The position numbers and the translations under genes are program-made. 64,000 nucleotides of DNA from Noviherbaspirillum autotrophicum (GTDB taxonomy: Bacteria; Pseudomonadota; Gammaproteobacteria; Burkholderiales; Burkholderiaceae_D): positions 4,257,918 to 4,321,917 of the forward strand of contig NZ_JWJG01000028.1 in NCBI RefSeq assembly GCF_000818395.1, given 5' to 3'. Below the pieces are notes generated by a model, which saw only the letters and a list, made by a program, of their open reading frames with translations, did not search any database and had not been told where the DNA came from. Every line of letters starts with the position of its first letter. Within the stretch, counting starts at the first letter, position 1. This document shows positions 48,897 through 57,980 of the stretch, piece by piece.

Positions 48897-50102
48897 TTAA
48901 ACGCGCTCGATGATGGTGGCAATGCCCATGCCGCCGCCGACGCACAGCGAGATCAGCGCGGTCGAGCCGCCGGTGCGCTCCAGTTCGTCGAGCGCGGTGC
49001 CGAGGATGATGGCGCCGGTAGCGCCCAGCGGGTGGCCCATGGCGATCGAGCCGCCGTTGACGTTGATGCGCGCCTCGTCGATGTCGAGCTCGCGCGCGGC
49101 GCGCATCACCACGGCGGCGAACGCTTCATTGATTTCGAACAGGTCGATGTCCTGCGCCGTCATGCCGGCCTTGGCCAGCGCCTTGCGCGACGCGGGCGCA
49201 ATTCCGGTCAGCATGATGGTCGGCTCCGATCCGGTGACGGCGGTCGCCACGATGCGCGCGCGCGGCTTGATGCCCAGCCGTTCGCCAATGGCGCGGCTGC
49301 CCACCAGCGTGAGCGCGGCGCCGTCGACGATGGCGGACGAATTGCCGGCGTGGTGCACGTGGTTGATGGCCTCGACGGTGGTGTACTTGCGCAGCGCAGT
49401 GGCGTCGAATCCCATCTGCCCCATCTGCGCAAACGACGGTTGCAATCCGGCCAGCGTGTCGACGGTGGTGTCGGCGCGGATGGTTTCATCATGGTCGAGC
49501 ACCACCATGCCGTTCAAATCCTTGACGGGGACAAGCGACTTCGCGAAGCGCCCTTCGGCGCGGGCGCGTGCCGCATTCTGTTGCGAGCGCACCGCAAAGC
49601 GGTCGACGTCGGTTCTGCTAAAGCCTTCGAGCGTGGCAATCAGGTCGGCGCCGATGCCCTGCGGCGCAAAGCCGGTCATCTGGTTGACGCGCGGGTCCAT
49701 GAACCAGGCGCCGCCGTCGGAACCCATGGACCAGCGCGACATGCTTTCGACGCCGCCGGCGACGACCAGCTGTTCCTGGCCGGACATGACTTTCATTGCC
49801 GCCAGATTGATCGATTCCAGGCCCGACGCGCAAAAGCGCGATTGCGTCACGCCCGGCACCGCCTGGTCCCAGCCGGCGTACAGCACTGCCGTGCGCGCGA
49901 TGTCGGCGCCCTGTTCGCCCACGGGCGTGACGCACCCGAGCACGACGTCGTCGACCAGCGCGGTGTCAAGTTGATTGCGTTGCTGCAAAGCTTGCAGCAG
50001 GTTGCCGAGCAAATGCACCGGCGTGACCTGGTGCAGGCTGCCATCCTTCTTGCCCTTACCGCGCGGCGTGCGCACGGTGTCGTAAATATAGGCTTCCGTC
50101 AT
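48897..50102 (-). CDS. Acetyl-CoA C-acyltransferase (FadA-type thiolase)
   Basis: The 401-residue thiolase has the nucleophilic Cys in [12 protein letters not shown], the His in [16 protein letters not shown] and the second Cys in SLCVGGGMG. It cleaves 3-ketoacyl-CoA with CoA. ATG 50102 has TTGGAG five bases upstream. It leads the thiolase-fadB operon. Operator site D (50126-50141) lies 24 bases before the start, placing the operon under the divergent TetR gene. Confidence 0.94.
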   Translation of the reverse strand: MTEAYIYDTVRTPRGKGKKDGSLHQVTPVHLLGNLLQALQQRNQLDTALVDDVVLGCVTPVGEQGADIARTAVLYAGWDQAVPGVTQSRFCASGLESINLAAMKVMSGQEQLVVAGGVESMSRWSMGSDGGAWFMDPRVNQMTGFAPQGIGADLIATLEGFSRTDVDRFAVRSQQNAARARAEGRFAKSLVPVKDLNGMVVLDHDETIRADTTVDTLAGLQPSFAQMGQMGFDATALRKYTTVEAINHVHHAGNSSAIVDGAALTLVGSRAIGERLGIKPRARIVATAVTGSEPTIMLTGIAPASRKALAKAGMTAQDIDLFEINEAFAAVVMRAARELDIDEARINVNGGSIAMGHPLGATGAIILGTALDELERTGGSTALISLCVGGGMGIATIIERV

Positions 50103-50125
50103 GTCCACTCCAACCTGGTTTTATG

Positions 50126-50141
50126 TGTAAGATTCGTTACT
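50126..50141. promoter_or_regulatory. TetR-type operator site D upstream of the thiolase
   Basis: TGTAAG-ATTC-GTTACT keeps the GTAA-N6-TTAC core with the same 6-4-6 geometry as sites A-C, but the outer bases and centre differ. Confidence 0.5.
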
Positions 50142-50215
50142 TCGTCTTTCCTCATATCGAAAGACGAATAGCACTGGTTAAGCTATACGATCGGCTCTCG
50201 TCCGGTCAACAGACG

Positions 50216-50245
50216 TTTCATTCTAAACGTGTGTGCCACTATAAT
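50216..50245 (+). promoter_or_regulatory. Promoter of the fatty-acid TetR gene
   Basis: TTTCAT and a consensus TATAAT are 18 bases apart. The predicted start lies inside operator C (50247-50262), so autorepression is likely. Confidence 0.6.
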
Positions 50246-50246
50246 T

Positions 50247-50262
50247 GGTAAAAATAATTACA
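50247..50262. promoter_or_regulatory. TetR-type operator site C, overlapping the tetR transcription start
   Basis: GGTAAA-AATA-ATTACA has core GTAA-N6-TTAC and starts 2 bases after the -10 TATAAT, 16 bases before the TetR start codon. Confidence 0.7.
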
Positions 50263-50277
50263 CATTGAGGAAAGCAA

Positions 50278-50895
50278 GTGGCTTCAGAAAAAAAACGGGA
50301 TGTGCTCGATCTGGCGCTGCTCGATGCCGGCATTCGCACGCGCATCGAGGAGGCCGTATTGCGGCTGTTTTCCGAGCGCGAATTCCATCGCGTCGGGTTC
50401 GGCGAAATCGCCGCCGCCGCCAATGTGTCGCTGCAGACCATCTACAAGTATTACGAGAGCAAGGAAGCCTTGCTGTACTCTTGCCTCGACACTTGGCTGG
50501 GCATCCTGGCCTTGCGCATGGTGGACCACTTGCAGGGCATCGAAACCTACCAGGACAAGCTGCGCAAGGTGTTCTGGGTGGTGCTCGATTTCTTCGACCA
50601 TCACCCGAAGGTCGCGCAGCTGATCATGAGTTCGGTCTACCTGAACACCTGGAGCCGCAACCAGACTTTCCGTCAGCCGCGCCTGATGGGCGGGCTGATG
50701 CAGACGCTGGCCGAAGGGCGCGCGCAAGGCATCCTGACCGACGAAGTCGATGAAAAGGTGCTGCTTGACTACTTCCTCGGCGTCATGGAGCGCCTGGTGC
50801 ACATGCATATCATGCGCGGCGAGCAGGAGCCACTGGCGGCCAAGGCCAATGTGCTGTTCAAGATGCTGTGGCGCGCCATTGCGAAGCCAGCCTGA
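50278..50895 (+). CDS. TetR-family regulator of the fatty-acid locus
   Basis: The 205-residue protein starts with GTG after GAGG. The helix-turn-helix is FHRVGFGEIAAAANVSLQTIYKYYESKEAL (in part), followed by a helical ligand domain. It is divergent from the thiolase-fadB operon. Shared GTAA-N6-TTAC operators at its own promoter, at the thiolase and twice at the acyl-CoA dehydrogenase operon make it the probable local repressor, with acyl-CoA as likely inducer (inference). Confidence 0.92.
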   Translation: MASEKKRDVLDLALLDAGIRTRIEEAVLRLFSEREFHRVGFGEIAAAANVSLQTIYKYYESKEALLYSCLDTWLGILALRMVDHLQGIETYQDKLRKVFWVVLDFFDHHPKVAQLIMSSVYLNTWSRNQTFRQPRLMGGLMQTLAEGRAQGILTDEVDEKVLLDYFLGVMERLVHMHIMRGEQEPLAAKANVLFKMLWRAIAKPA

Positions 50896-50916
50896 GCCAG
50901 GGGCGAGGCGCGGGTG

Positions 50917-50951
50917 AAAAAAATGCCCGCGAACCGGAGGGCTCGCGGGCA
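50917..50951 (-). terminator. Intrinsic terminator reading on the minus strand
   Basis: On the minus strand TGCCCGCGA pairs with TCGCGGGCA across a 10-base loop and is followed by seven T. It lies 242 bases beyond the stop of the hydrolase gene at 51193 and could also serve weakly for the TetR gene on the plus strand. The stretch between (50952-51192) contains a CTTCCCGA/TCGGGAAG dyad (51147-51164) and no supported gene. Confidence 0.75.
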
Positions 50952-51192
50952 AAGTCCAATCCAGGAGGCGGATGGAGGAGACAAAATTGCGTTCTCACAG
51001 AGAGATGCATCCCTATAAGCAATTACCGGGCCACCTCTTTTTTGCGCTGGCTTCGGGAAAAATGTATATCAAATGCCCGTTTGCGGCGGCCCTCAGCGTG
51101 CTTGCCGCTGTTTGCCTGTGGTTGCTTTCCTGAAATCTGGACATGTCTTCCCGAAATCGGGAAGGCCATAATCGAATTGCATTGCTGATGGC

Positions 51193-51987
51193 CTAGGCCG
51201 GGCCGGGTGGCGCCCCCAGCATCGTCGCATTCTGCGTTGGCATGTTGCTCATGCGCGCGCCGAACACCATCTCGGTCATCCAGTTCGTCAGCAGCGCGGT
51301 ATAGGCGCGCTGGCCCGGCTCCTCGGTCAAGCCGTGATCGGCGCCCTTAATGACGCGGTACGTCAGCGAATGCGCCTGACCGCAGGCGTCCAGATAGCTG
51401 GAAATGACCGCATGCGGGATCACGTGGTCGAATTCGGATTCGATCACCAGCACGTCTCCTGCGAAAGCGGCGCATGCGCGCAGCGCGCGGTTCTGCTGCG
51501 TCGGCACCGGGCTGCGCCGGTAAGCCACGAGATCCTGATCTTGGTGCAGCTGGCGCTTGGGCGCCTCCCACTCGCTGTCCTTGTACAGCGCCGGTACGCG
51601 CAGCGCCAGCCATTTCACCGGCCGCAGCGTGGTCAGGATGGCGGCCAGGTAGCCGCCGTAGCTGCTGCCGACGACTGCGATTGCGGCCGGGTCGACCATC
51701 CGGTGGCTGGACAGCACGTCGTAGGCCGCCAGTACGTCGCGCAGATTACTTTCGCGCGACACCGTTTCATGCTGCGCATTGGTGCTGCCATGACCGCGCA
51801 AATCGAAGGTCATGCACACGCAGCCGAGTGCCGCGATTTCGTGCGCGCGCGCCAGGTACTGCTCCTGACTGCCGCCCCAGCCGTGCACGAACAGCACGCC
51901 CGGGATGCGCGTGGCCGGCGTCACGAGCGTGCCGGCGATCTGGCCGTCGTCGACGGCGATATGGATTTTGTCGTCACGGGTCGGCAT
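51193..51987 (-). CDS. Alpha/beta-hydrolase (dienelactone-hydrolase/peptidase-like)
   Basis: The 264-residue protein has GVLFVHGWGGSQEQYL, TFDLRGHGST, nucleophile elbow VVGSSYGGYLA, an Asp in IESEFDHVIP and a His in KGADHGLTEEPG, so the catalytic triad is complete. It has no signal peptide. Its start codon overlaps the end of the DUF3182 gene by 14 bases, so it is coupled to it. Substrate is unknown. Confidence 0.88.
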   Translation of the reverse strand: MPTRDDKIHIAVDDGQIAGTLVTPATRIPGVLFVHGWGGSQEQYLARAHEIAALGCVCMTFDLRGHGSTNAQHETVSRESNLRDVLAAYDVLSSHRMVDPAAIAVVGSSYGGYLAAILTTLRPVKWLALRVPALYKDSEWEAPKRQLHQDQDLVAYRRSPVPTQQNRALRACAAFAGDVLVIESEFDHVIPHAVISSYLDACGQAHSLTYRVIKGADHGLTEEPGQRAYTALLTNWMTEMVFGARMSNMPTQNATMLGAPPGPA

Positions 51988-53134
51988 GCGGCGCGAGCGT
52001 CGAATATTTGGTGATCGGGCCAGCGCGTTCGTCCACGCCCTGGAAGTGAAGAATCGCATTGGCCGGCACGTGCGCGTCCGCGCCGTAGATTTCCATGGTC
52101 GAGGCGCGCACCGCATCGAGCGCCGCATCGGCCCGGAACGCGGCCAGCGCCGCCACCTCCGCGCCGCTGGCGCCGCCGATGCGCCAGGACTGCTCCAGCA
52201 CGCCCGAGTAGCGCCGCCCCGCCTCGTCGCAGCCCTGCGCCACATCGTAATTGCAGCGCGAAGCGAACATGCCGGGATAGGCTTGCAGCACCGCCGCATG
52301 GTAGGCGCGCGCCTGCGCGATGGCTTCCAGCGCGGCTGGCGCCAGCGCCAGCCGCAACAGCGCGTCGAAATCGCCGCGCGCCACCACCAGGTCGGAGCCG
52401 CCGTACACTTCTTCGCCGGCATTATTCGTGGTCAGCCGCTGCGTTCCGCAATAAGTCGCCAACAGGTCGCCCACGCGCACCTGCCCCACCGAGAGCGTCT
52501 CCACCTGCGCCAGGTTGCACTCGCATACTAGGCCGTCGCGCGCCACCTCCTGCGCATCGAGCGCCTGCAGGCACGCGTCGAGCTCGGCGGAATCGGCAAC
52601 CACCCATTGCCCGAGGCCGCCGATGCCGCTGGCCATCTTCACGCGCAGCGCGCCATGCCGCAGCAGGGCCATGCCGGCGTCGCGCGCATCGTCGATCGAG
52701 AATGCCGAGTAGCCCGGCAACACCACATCCCGCACGCGCTGCGCGAGCTCGAACGACCAGCCGGGTGGTGCCTTCGCGCCGGATGCGGGCAGCGCATGCG
52801 TGATGGTCTTGGTGGCGATGAAGGGATACGGCACCACGCCGCCGAACAGGTGCTGTTCGGCGTGGATGCCGAGCGTGCGCGCCGATGCGAGCGTGACGAA
52901 GGTATCGCTCGGCACGAAATACAGCGGGCCGGCATACGCGCACGAGGCATCGAACAGCCCGCCGTAAGCGAAGCCCTTGATCGCCGCGAGCTGCCGGGCG
53001 ATCTCGCAATAGGTGGCATTCTCGTGGTCGCACGGGCTGCGCTGCGCATTGCCGGAATAAACCACCACCGTTCCGCCATCCTCCGGCCTCTCGCCGGAGC
53101 GATTGGCCTGCCATCGTTCGGCCGCGGGCACCAT
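51974..53134 (-). CDS. DUF3182 protein
   Basis: The 386-residue protein matches DUF3182: TVVVYSGNAQRSPCDHEN at the start, KTITHALP, LPGYSAFSIDDARDAGMALL, VKMASGIGGLGQWVV and NNAGEEVYGGSDLVVARG. The arrangement around residues 150-260 recalls an ATP-grasp fold, which is inference. No signal peptide is seen. GGGGA precedes the ATG. It forms a two-gene operon with the overlapping alpha/beta-hydrolase. Confidence 0.85.
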   Translation of the reverse strand: MVPAAERWQANRSGERPEDGGTVVVYSGNAQRSPCDHENATYCEIARQLAAIKGFAYGGLFDASCAYAGPLYFVPSDTFVTLASARTLGIHAEQHLFGGVVPYPFIATKTITHALPASGAKAPPGWSFELAQRVRDVVLPGYSAFSIDDARDAGMALLRHGALRVKMASGIGGLGQWVVADSAELDACLQALDAQEVARDGLVCECNLAQVETLSVGQVRVGDLLATYCGTQRLTTNNAGEEVYGGSDLVVARGDFDALLRLALAPAALEAIAQARAYHAAVLQAYPGMFASRCNYDVAQGCDEAGRRYSGVLEQSWRIGGASGAEVAALAAFRADAALDAVRASTMEIYGADAHVPANAILHFQGVDERAGPITKYSTLAPHADP

Positions 53135-53294
53135 ACCGTCCCCTTTGCTTCCTGTCGACTATAAATGTTGCCGCTGCACACTCTATGCGCTTGCCCATCC
53201 GGCACGGCGTGCTGCGGCACTCCTGTTAGAAGCAAAAATTACGCCGCAAGCGGCATGGCCGCGCAAACTCTTTCCGCAGCGTATTCTTTTGCGT

Positions 53295-53340
53295 GATCAA
53301 GCACAAAGGCGTTCACGTTTGGCATGTTTTGTGCCTGATC
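53295..53340. repeat. Long inverted repeat upstream of the patatin gene
   Basis: GATCAAGCACAAA (53295-53307) and TTTGTGCCTGATC (53328-53340) are inverted copies with a single mismatch, separated by 20 bases. It lies just upstream of a -10-like TATAGT (53347) and may be an operator or an RNA stem-loop. The rest of 53135-53382 shows nothing else I can support. Confidence 0.55.
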
Positions 53341-53382
53341 GTCTCCTATAGTGGCTGCTTGTTCATCGACTCTCCCGATCCC

Positions 53383-54342
53383 ATGCCGTCATCCAACAAA
53401 TCCAACCCTTTTCGCGTGTTATCGCTGTCTGGCGGCGGCTATCTCGGCCTGTACAGTGCCTGCGTGCTGGAAGAACTGGAAGCGCGCGTCGGCGAGCCGC
53501 TCGGGCGGCGCTTCGACTTGATTGCAGGAACATCGATCGGCGGCATCCTGGCGCTCGCGCTCGCCTATGAAGTGCCGATGACGGCTTTGAAGAATTTATT
53601 TCTGGAGCATGGGCAGGAAATTTTTCCATTTTCCGGGCATCCCACCGGCGCCATCAGCCGCGTGCTCGACATGGCGCGTTCCGCGCTCGGCCCCAAGTAC
53701 AGCGGCGATGCATTGCGCGCCGCCTTGACCCGGCAGCTGGGCGAGCAGACGCTGGCGCAGGCCAAGCACAATGTCGTCATTCCCGCTGTTAATGTGAGCA
53801 ACGGACGCACCAAGGTATTCAAGACGCCGCACGGCAAGAGTTCGCTGGCCGATGGCGAGTTGCTGGCGGTCGATGTGGCGATGGCCACTTGTGCTGCGCC
53901 CGGCTATTTCCCGTCGGTGCGCATCCGCGACGAAGTGTTTGCCGACGGCGGCGTGTATGCGACCGCGCCGGACCAGATCGCGCTGCACGAAGCCGAGCAC
54001 TACCTGGGCGTCGAGCGCGACACTGTGCGCATGCTCTCGATCGGCACGGCCACCGCCGGCTACGTGCCGCGCGAAGAGGTGTCGGAAGAGGCCAGCGCCA
54101 TCGCCTGGCTGTCGGAGGGGCGCCTGGTGCTCACCCTGATTTCGGTGCAGCAGCAGCACGTCAAGGCGATGATGGAAAACAAGCTGGGCGATCGCTTCCT
54201 GCGGCTGGATGCTGCCTGGCAGGAAGGCTCGGGACTCGGCCTGGACGTCGCCACCGACGACGCGACCAACACGCTCATGCGGCAGGCGCGCCAGACCATG
54301 CGCGTGGTCGACACCAAGGTGCTGGATACCTTTCTGTCGTGA
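53383..54342 (+). CDS. Patatin-like phospholipase (CapV-like)
   Basis: The 319-residue protein has the patatin catalytic dyad regions: oxyanion loop SLSGGGYLGLYSA, nucleophile GTSIGGILALALA and Asp in DGGVYATAPDQIALHEAEH. It should hydrolyse acyl chains from phospholipids. Sequence style and length resemble CapV, the phospholipase effector of CBASS antiphage systems, but no cyclase or other CBASS gene adjoins it. A longer frame from GTG 53293 runs through the inverted repeat, so ATG 53383 is the likelier start. Confidence 0.87.
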   Translation: MPSSNKSNPFRVLSLSGGGYLGLYSACVLEELEARVGEPLGRRFDLIAGTSIGGILALALAYEVPMTALKNLFLEHGQEIFPFSGHPTGAISRVLDMARSALGPKYSGDALRAALTRQLGEQTLAQAKHNVVIPAVNVSNGRTKVFKTPHGKSSLADGELLAVDVAMATCAAPGYFPSVRIRDEVFADGGVYATAPDQIALHEAEHYLGVERDTVRMLSIGTATAGYVPREEVSEEASAIAWLSEGRLVLTLISVQQQHVKAMMENKLGDRFLRLDAAWQEGSGLGLDVATDDATNTLMRQARQTMRVVDTKVLDTFLS

Positions 54343-54431
54343 CAGGGTAGCGCGGCGCCGCGGGAGAATTTGCGAATACAAAGCAAGTCAGGCGCAGCGC
54401 GGACAGGAACGTTTGTAAAAAGGGGAGCAAC

Positions 54432-55124
54432 GTGGATGCGATTGCCATCACCATCACGATCCATTTGATCGGCGCGCTGTGCGCCGGCGGCATCATCGGG
54501 CTGGAGCGCAGCTATCATGGGCGGCCCGCCGGCTTTCGCACGCATGCGCTGGTGTGCTTGGCGTCGAGCCTGCTGATGCTGGTGACGCTGTTTCAGTCGA
54601 CCTGGCTGCCCGGATCCGGCACCGACACCATCCGCACCGATCCGACGCGCATGGCGCAGGGCATCATGACCGGCATCGGCTTTCTTGGCGCCGGCGTGAT
54701 TTTTAAAGAAGGTTTCAGCGTGCGCGGCCTGACCACCGCGGCATCGATCTGGATCACCGCCGCCATCGGCATCATGATCGGCATCGGCTTCTACTTTCCG
54801 GCCGTGCTGGTCACGGCGCTCACGCTCGGCATCCTGTCGCTGTTTCGCAAGATCGAATCGTGGATGCCGTCGCAGTCCTATGCGCACCACTACCTGCGGT
54901 TCGACCGCGACAACGTGCTGCCCGAGAGCGAGGTCAGGAAGATCATGGCGGAGCACGGCTTTAACGTCGCCAACATGAGCTACCGCATCACCGACGACGG
55001 CCAGTGCTTCGAATACCGGATGATCCTGCGCTCGTCCGACCCGCGCCACATCGCCGCGCTGTCGGCCTATCTGCTCAGCCACAAAGAGGTGAAGACCTTC
55101 CAGCTCTCGCCGACCGGAGACTAG
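54432..55124 (+). CDS. MgtC/SapB-family membrane protein
   Basis: The 230-residue protein has the family signature AGGIIGLERSYHGRPAGFRTHALV, TGIGFLGAGVIFKEG and GLTTAASIWITAAIG (each a family hallmark, partly quoted). A soluble ACT-like C-terminal domain follows. MgtC proteins aid survival in low Mg2+ and modulate the F-type ATPase in pathogens; the role here is open. The GTG start follows AAGGGGAG. Confidence 0.9.
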   Translation: MDAIAITITIHLIGALCAGGIIGLERSYHGRPAGFRTHALVCLASSLLMLVTLFQSTWLPGSGTDTIRTDPTRMAQGIMTGIGFLGAGVIFKEGFSVRGLTTAASIWITAAIGIMIGIGFYFPAVLVTALTLGILSLFRKIESWMPSQSYAHHYLRFDRDNVLPESEVRKIMAEHGFNVANMSYRITDDGQCFEYRMILRSSDPRHIAALSAYLLSHKEVKTFQLSPTGD

Positions 55125-55265
55125 CTGGCATTCCTGCCTCGGTGAATGTTGCCCCGAATTACGGCCGTCCGCCTTCCCGCCGCGCGCACTGCGCAACTTA
55201 CCGCGCTGCGGGCGGTCCTTCTTCCATGCGACACTTCCGCTTTGTTTCGCCTGACGGCCCGCACG

Positions 55266-57233
55266 ATGACCTCTTCACTTTCGCAATCTTCCCCCGCCCC
55301 TACTGACAAAAACGAGTCCATCGCGCCGGAACTGCATGCGCAGGCGCTGGGCGCCGAGCTGGTCAAGCTGGAGGGGCGCGTCTTCCTGCGCTTTTCCGGC
55401 GTGGCGCATGCCGGCGGCCTGCGCGTGCCGTATGACCTGGTGCCGAGCAAGGGCGTGCTGGCCAAGCCGGGCAAGTGGCGCAAGATGGCGCAAGACGAGC
55501 AGCTGCAGCTGATCTCGGAGCGCGCCCACCCCGCCGCGCAGGAACAATTGCAGCGCCAGGTTGCCGCCTTCGCCGCCGACATGCACGCGCGCGCCGACGA
55601 TGCCGGGCTCGACGCCCTGCCTTTTTTGCGCACACTGGCGGGCAAGGACACGTCCGATCCGGCCGAATACGTGTTCGAGCGCATCGAGCAGCGCCTGGCG
55701 CATGCGATCGAGCGGCAGAACGAGGAGCGGCACGCGGCGCTGACCAAGGAAAGCATCAACCTGGCCGAGTATCCGGCCTCGTTCGAGCTGGCGTATCGCC
55801 TGCCGCGCCGCTTCATCGCATTGCTCGGGCCGACCAATTCCGGCAAGACGCATCAGGCGATGGAAGCGCTCGCCAAGGCCAGGACCGGCGTCTATCTGGC
55901 GCCCTTGCGCCTGCTGGCGCTGGAAAACTACGAGCGGCTGCAGGAGCCGCGCCCGCACGGCGAGCCGCTGAAGGTCAGTCTCGTCACGGGCGAGGAGCGC
56001 CGCATCGTCGAAGGCGCCACGCATGTGGCCAGCACCGTCGAGATGCTCGACACCAAACGCAAGGTCGATGTTGCCGTGATCGATGAAATCCAGATGCTGG
56101 GCGACCGCGACCGCGGCGCCGCCTGGACTGCCGCCGTGTGCGGCGCGCCCGCCACCGTGGTCTACCTGGTCGGCGCGTTGGAAGCGCGGCGCGCCATCGA
56201 AGCGCTGGCCGAGCGGCTGGAGTGCCCGCTCGAAGTGCATGTCTTGAAGCGCAAGGCACCGCTGACGGTCGAGCCGGCACCGGTGCGCAAGCTGCGCAAC
56301 CTGCGGCGCGGCGACGCCGTCATCGCCTTTTCGCGGCGCGAGGTGCTGATGTGGCGCGACATGATCACCGAGCAGGGCTTTTCGGTGGCCACCGTCTACG
56401 GCAACCTGTCGCCCGAGGTGCGGCGAGCGCAGGCGGCGCGCTTTCGCAACCGGGAAGCCGACATCGTGGTCGGCACCGACGCCATCGCCATGGGCCTGAA
56501 CCTGCCGATCGAGCGCGTGGTGATGACCACGGCCGTCAAGTTCAACGGCGTCGAGGAGGAGGAACTGGCGGCCGCGCTGGCCAAGCAGATCGCCGGGCGG
56601 GCCGGGCGTTTCGGCGTGCACGAGGAAGGCTTCGTCGCCGGCTTCGACGACGATACCCATTACGTCATGCGCGCCTTGTTGAAGGAAAAGATCGCCCCGG
56701 TCGCCGCTGCCGGCTTTTCGGTCGCGCCCACGCTGGAGCATCTGCACCGGATCGCGGCGGTGACCGGGGAACAGGCGCTGGCCAAGCTGTTCAAACGCTT
56801 CGTGTACAACATCGATGTGCCGGACGGCTTCTTTTTCCCGAGCATTACCGAAGAGCAGCTGGAGCGTGCCGTCTGGCTCGATACCCTGCCGCTGTCGGTG
56901 GCCGAAAAGTTCACCCTGTCGCTGGTGCCGATTTCCACCAAGGTGCCTTCCCTGCACCAGGCGTGGCTGGACTGGGCGCATGCGCTGGCCAAGCGGAAGA
57001 TCTGGGCACTGCGCCACGAAGCGGGCAGCCTGTCGCGCCAAAACCTGCAGGAAGTGGAGGATACCTGCCGCATGTACTCGGCCTATGCCTGGCTGAGCTA
57101 CCGCTGCCCGGAGTTCTTTCCCAGCGGCGAGGTCGCGCAGGAACTGGCGCGCGAGGCTTCCGAGCGGGTCGATGCGATCCTGCGGGCGCACAATGCAGCC
57201 CTGCGCAAGCGGCGCGGCAGCAGGATTGCGTGA
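55266..57233 (+). CDS. SUV3-type ATP-dependent RNA helicase
   Basis: The 655-residue protein has Walker A GPTNSGKT (Lys194 region) and a DEIQ box (DEIQML, residues 273-278). DEIQ is characteristic of the SUV3 family, which in mitochondria works with PNPase in RNA decay. Other motifs are GEERRIVEGATHVASTVEM, YGNLSPEVRR, VVGTDAIAMGLNLPIERV and KQIAGRAGRFG. A C-terminal region with SUV3-like helices follows. The first ~150 residues are specific to this group. ATG 55266 is chosen; the frame is open to 55146 but that part looks non-coding. Confidence 0.9.
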   Translation: MTSSLSQSSPAPTDKNESIAPELHAQALGAELVKLEGRVFLRFSGVAHAGGLRVPYDLVPSKGVLAKPGKWRKMAQDEQLQLISERAHPAAQEQLQRQVAAFAADMHARADDAGLDALPFLRTLAGKDTSDPAEYVFERIEQRLAHAIERQNEERHAALTKESINLAEYPASFELAYRLPRRFIALLGPTNSGKTHQAMEALAKARTGVYLAPLRLLALENYERLQEPRPHGEPLKVSLVTGEERRIVEGATHVASTVEMLDTKRKVDVAVIDEIQMLGDRDRGAAWTAAVCGAPATVVYLVGALEARRAIEALAERLECPLEVHVLKRKAPLTVEPAPVRKLRNLRRGDAVIAFSRREVLMWRDMITEQGFSVATVYGNLSPEVRRAQAARFRNREADIVVGTDAIAMGLNLPIERVVMTTAVKFNGVEEEELAAALAKQIAGRAGRFGVHEEGFVAGFDDDTHYVMRALLKEKIAPVAAAGFSVAPTLEHLHRIAAVTGEQALAKLFKRFVYNIDVPDGFFFPSITEEQLERAVWLDTLPLSVAEKFTLSLVPISTKVPSLHQAWLDWAHALAKRKIWALRHEAGSLSRQNLQEVEDTCRMYSAYAWLSYRCPEFFPSGEVAQELAREASERVDAILRAHNAALRKRRGSRIA

Positions 57234-57283
57234 AATGCTATTTGGTAATAAACCCAGCCTATCATGCTCATTGAAACTATAGA

Positions 57284-57313
57284 TTTCACATATAAATGAG
57301 TTTTCGTTATGAT
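57284..57313 (+). promoter_or_regulatory. Probable ahpC promoter
   Basis: TTTCAC and TATGAT are 18 bases apart in an AT-rich upstream region (57234-57375), about 60 bases before the ATG. The surrounding CTAT/ATAG pieces do not line up as a convincing OxyR site. Confidence 0.4.
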
Positions 57314-57375
57314 GCAGTTACCAACTTTTTCACCCTGAGTCATCAACCGATTCACTTCATGGAGCGAGTAACGCT

Positions 57376-57939
57376 ATGTCACTGATTAACACGCAAGTCA
57401 AACCGTTCAACGCCACCGCTTACCAAAACGGCAAGTTTTTCCCGGTGTCGGATGCCGATCTGAAAGGCAAATGGTCCGTCGTGGTGTTTTACCCGGCCGA
57501 CTTCACCTTCGTCTGCCCGACCGAACTGGGCGACTTGGCTGACAACTACGACACCTTCAAGTCGCTGGGCGTGGAAATCTACGCCGTGTCGACCGACACC
57601 CACTTCACCCACAAGGCATGGGCTGACACGTCCGACACGATCAAGAAGATCAAGTACCCGATGATCGGCGACCCGACCGGCGCGATTACCCGCAACTTCG
57701 ACGTGATGATCGAGGAAGAAGGTCTGGCGCTGCGCGGCACGTTCGTGATCAATCCGGAAGGCCAGATCAAGCTGTGCGAAATCCACGACAACGGCATCGG
57801 CCGCGACGCCAAGGAACTGCTGCGCAAGGTGCAGGCAGCCCAGTACGTCGCATCGCACCCGGGTGAAGTGTGCCCGGCCAAGTGGACCCCGGGCGAGAAG
57901 ACCCTGGCTCCGTCGCTCGACCTGGTCGGCAAGATCTAA
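57376..57939 (+). CDS. ahpC: Alkyl hydroperoxide reductase subunit C (typical 2-Cys peroxiredoxin)
   Basis: The 187-residue protein has peroxidatic Cys47 in [17 protein letters not shown] and the resolving Cys near the C terminus ([10 protein letters not shown]). Length and motifs match enterobacterial AhpC. It reduces H2O2 and organic peroxides and is recycled by AhpF, whose gene follows after a 172-base spacer with a hairpin. The codons are strongly biased, as expected of a highly expressed gene. Confidence 0.97.
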   Translation: MSLINTQVKPFNATAYQNGKFFPVSDADLKGKWSVVVFYPADFTFVCPTELGDLADNYDTFKSLGVEIYAVSTDTHFTHKAWADTSDTIKKIKYPMIGDPTGAITRNFDVMIEEEGLALRGTFVINPEGQIKLCEIHDNGIGRDAKELLRKVQAAQYVASHPGEVCPAKWTPGEKTLAPSLDLVGKI

Positions 57940-57980
57940 CTCTGCAAGACGCGCGTCACGTGTCGTGGCGCGCCCGTTCC

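Noticed and set aside
53293-53382. Longer patatin N terminus from GTG 53293
   Set aside because: The stretch is occupied by the inverted repeat and a -10-like box, and the patatin fold begins right after ATG 53383.
53383-54342. CBASS defence system call
   Set aside because: Only the patatin-like gene is present; no CD-NTase, Cap2, Cap3 or HORMA gene is in the window, so a full system cannot be claimed.
55146-55265. Longer N terminus of the SUV3 helicase
   Set aside because: The extra 40 residues have no family resemblance and there is no ribosome site; ATG 55266 suffices.
57234-57375. Possible OxyR site upstream of ahpC
   Set aside because: CTAT and ATAG pieces are present but do not fall at the required 11-base intervals, so I report only a promoter.
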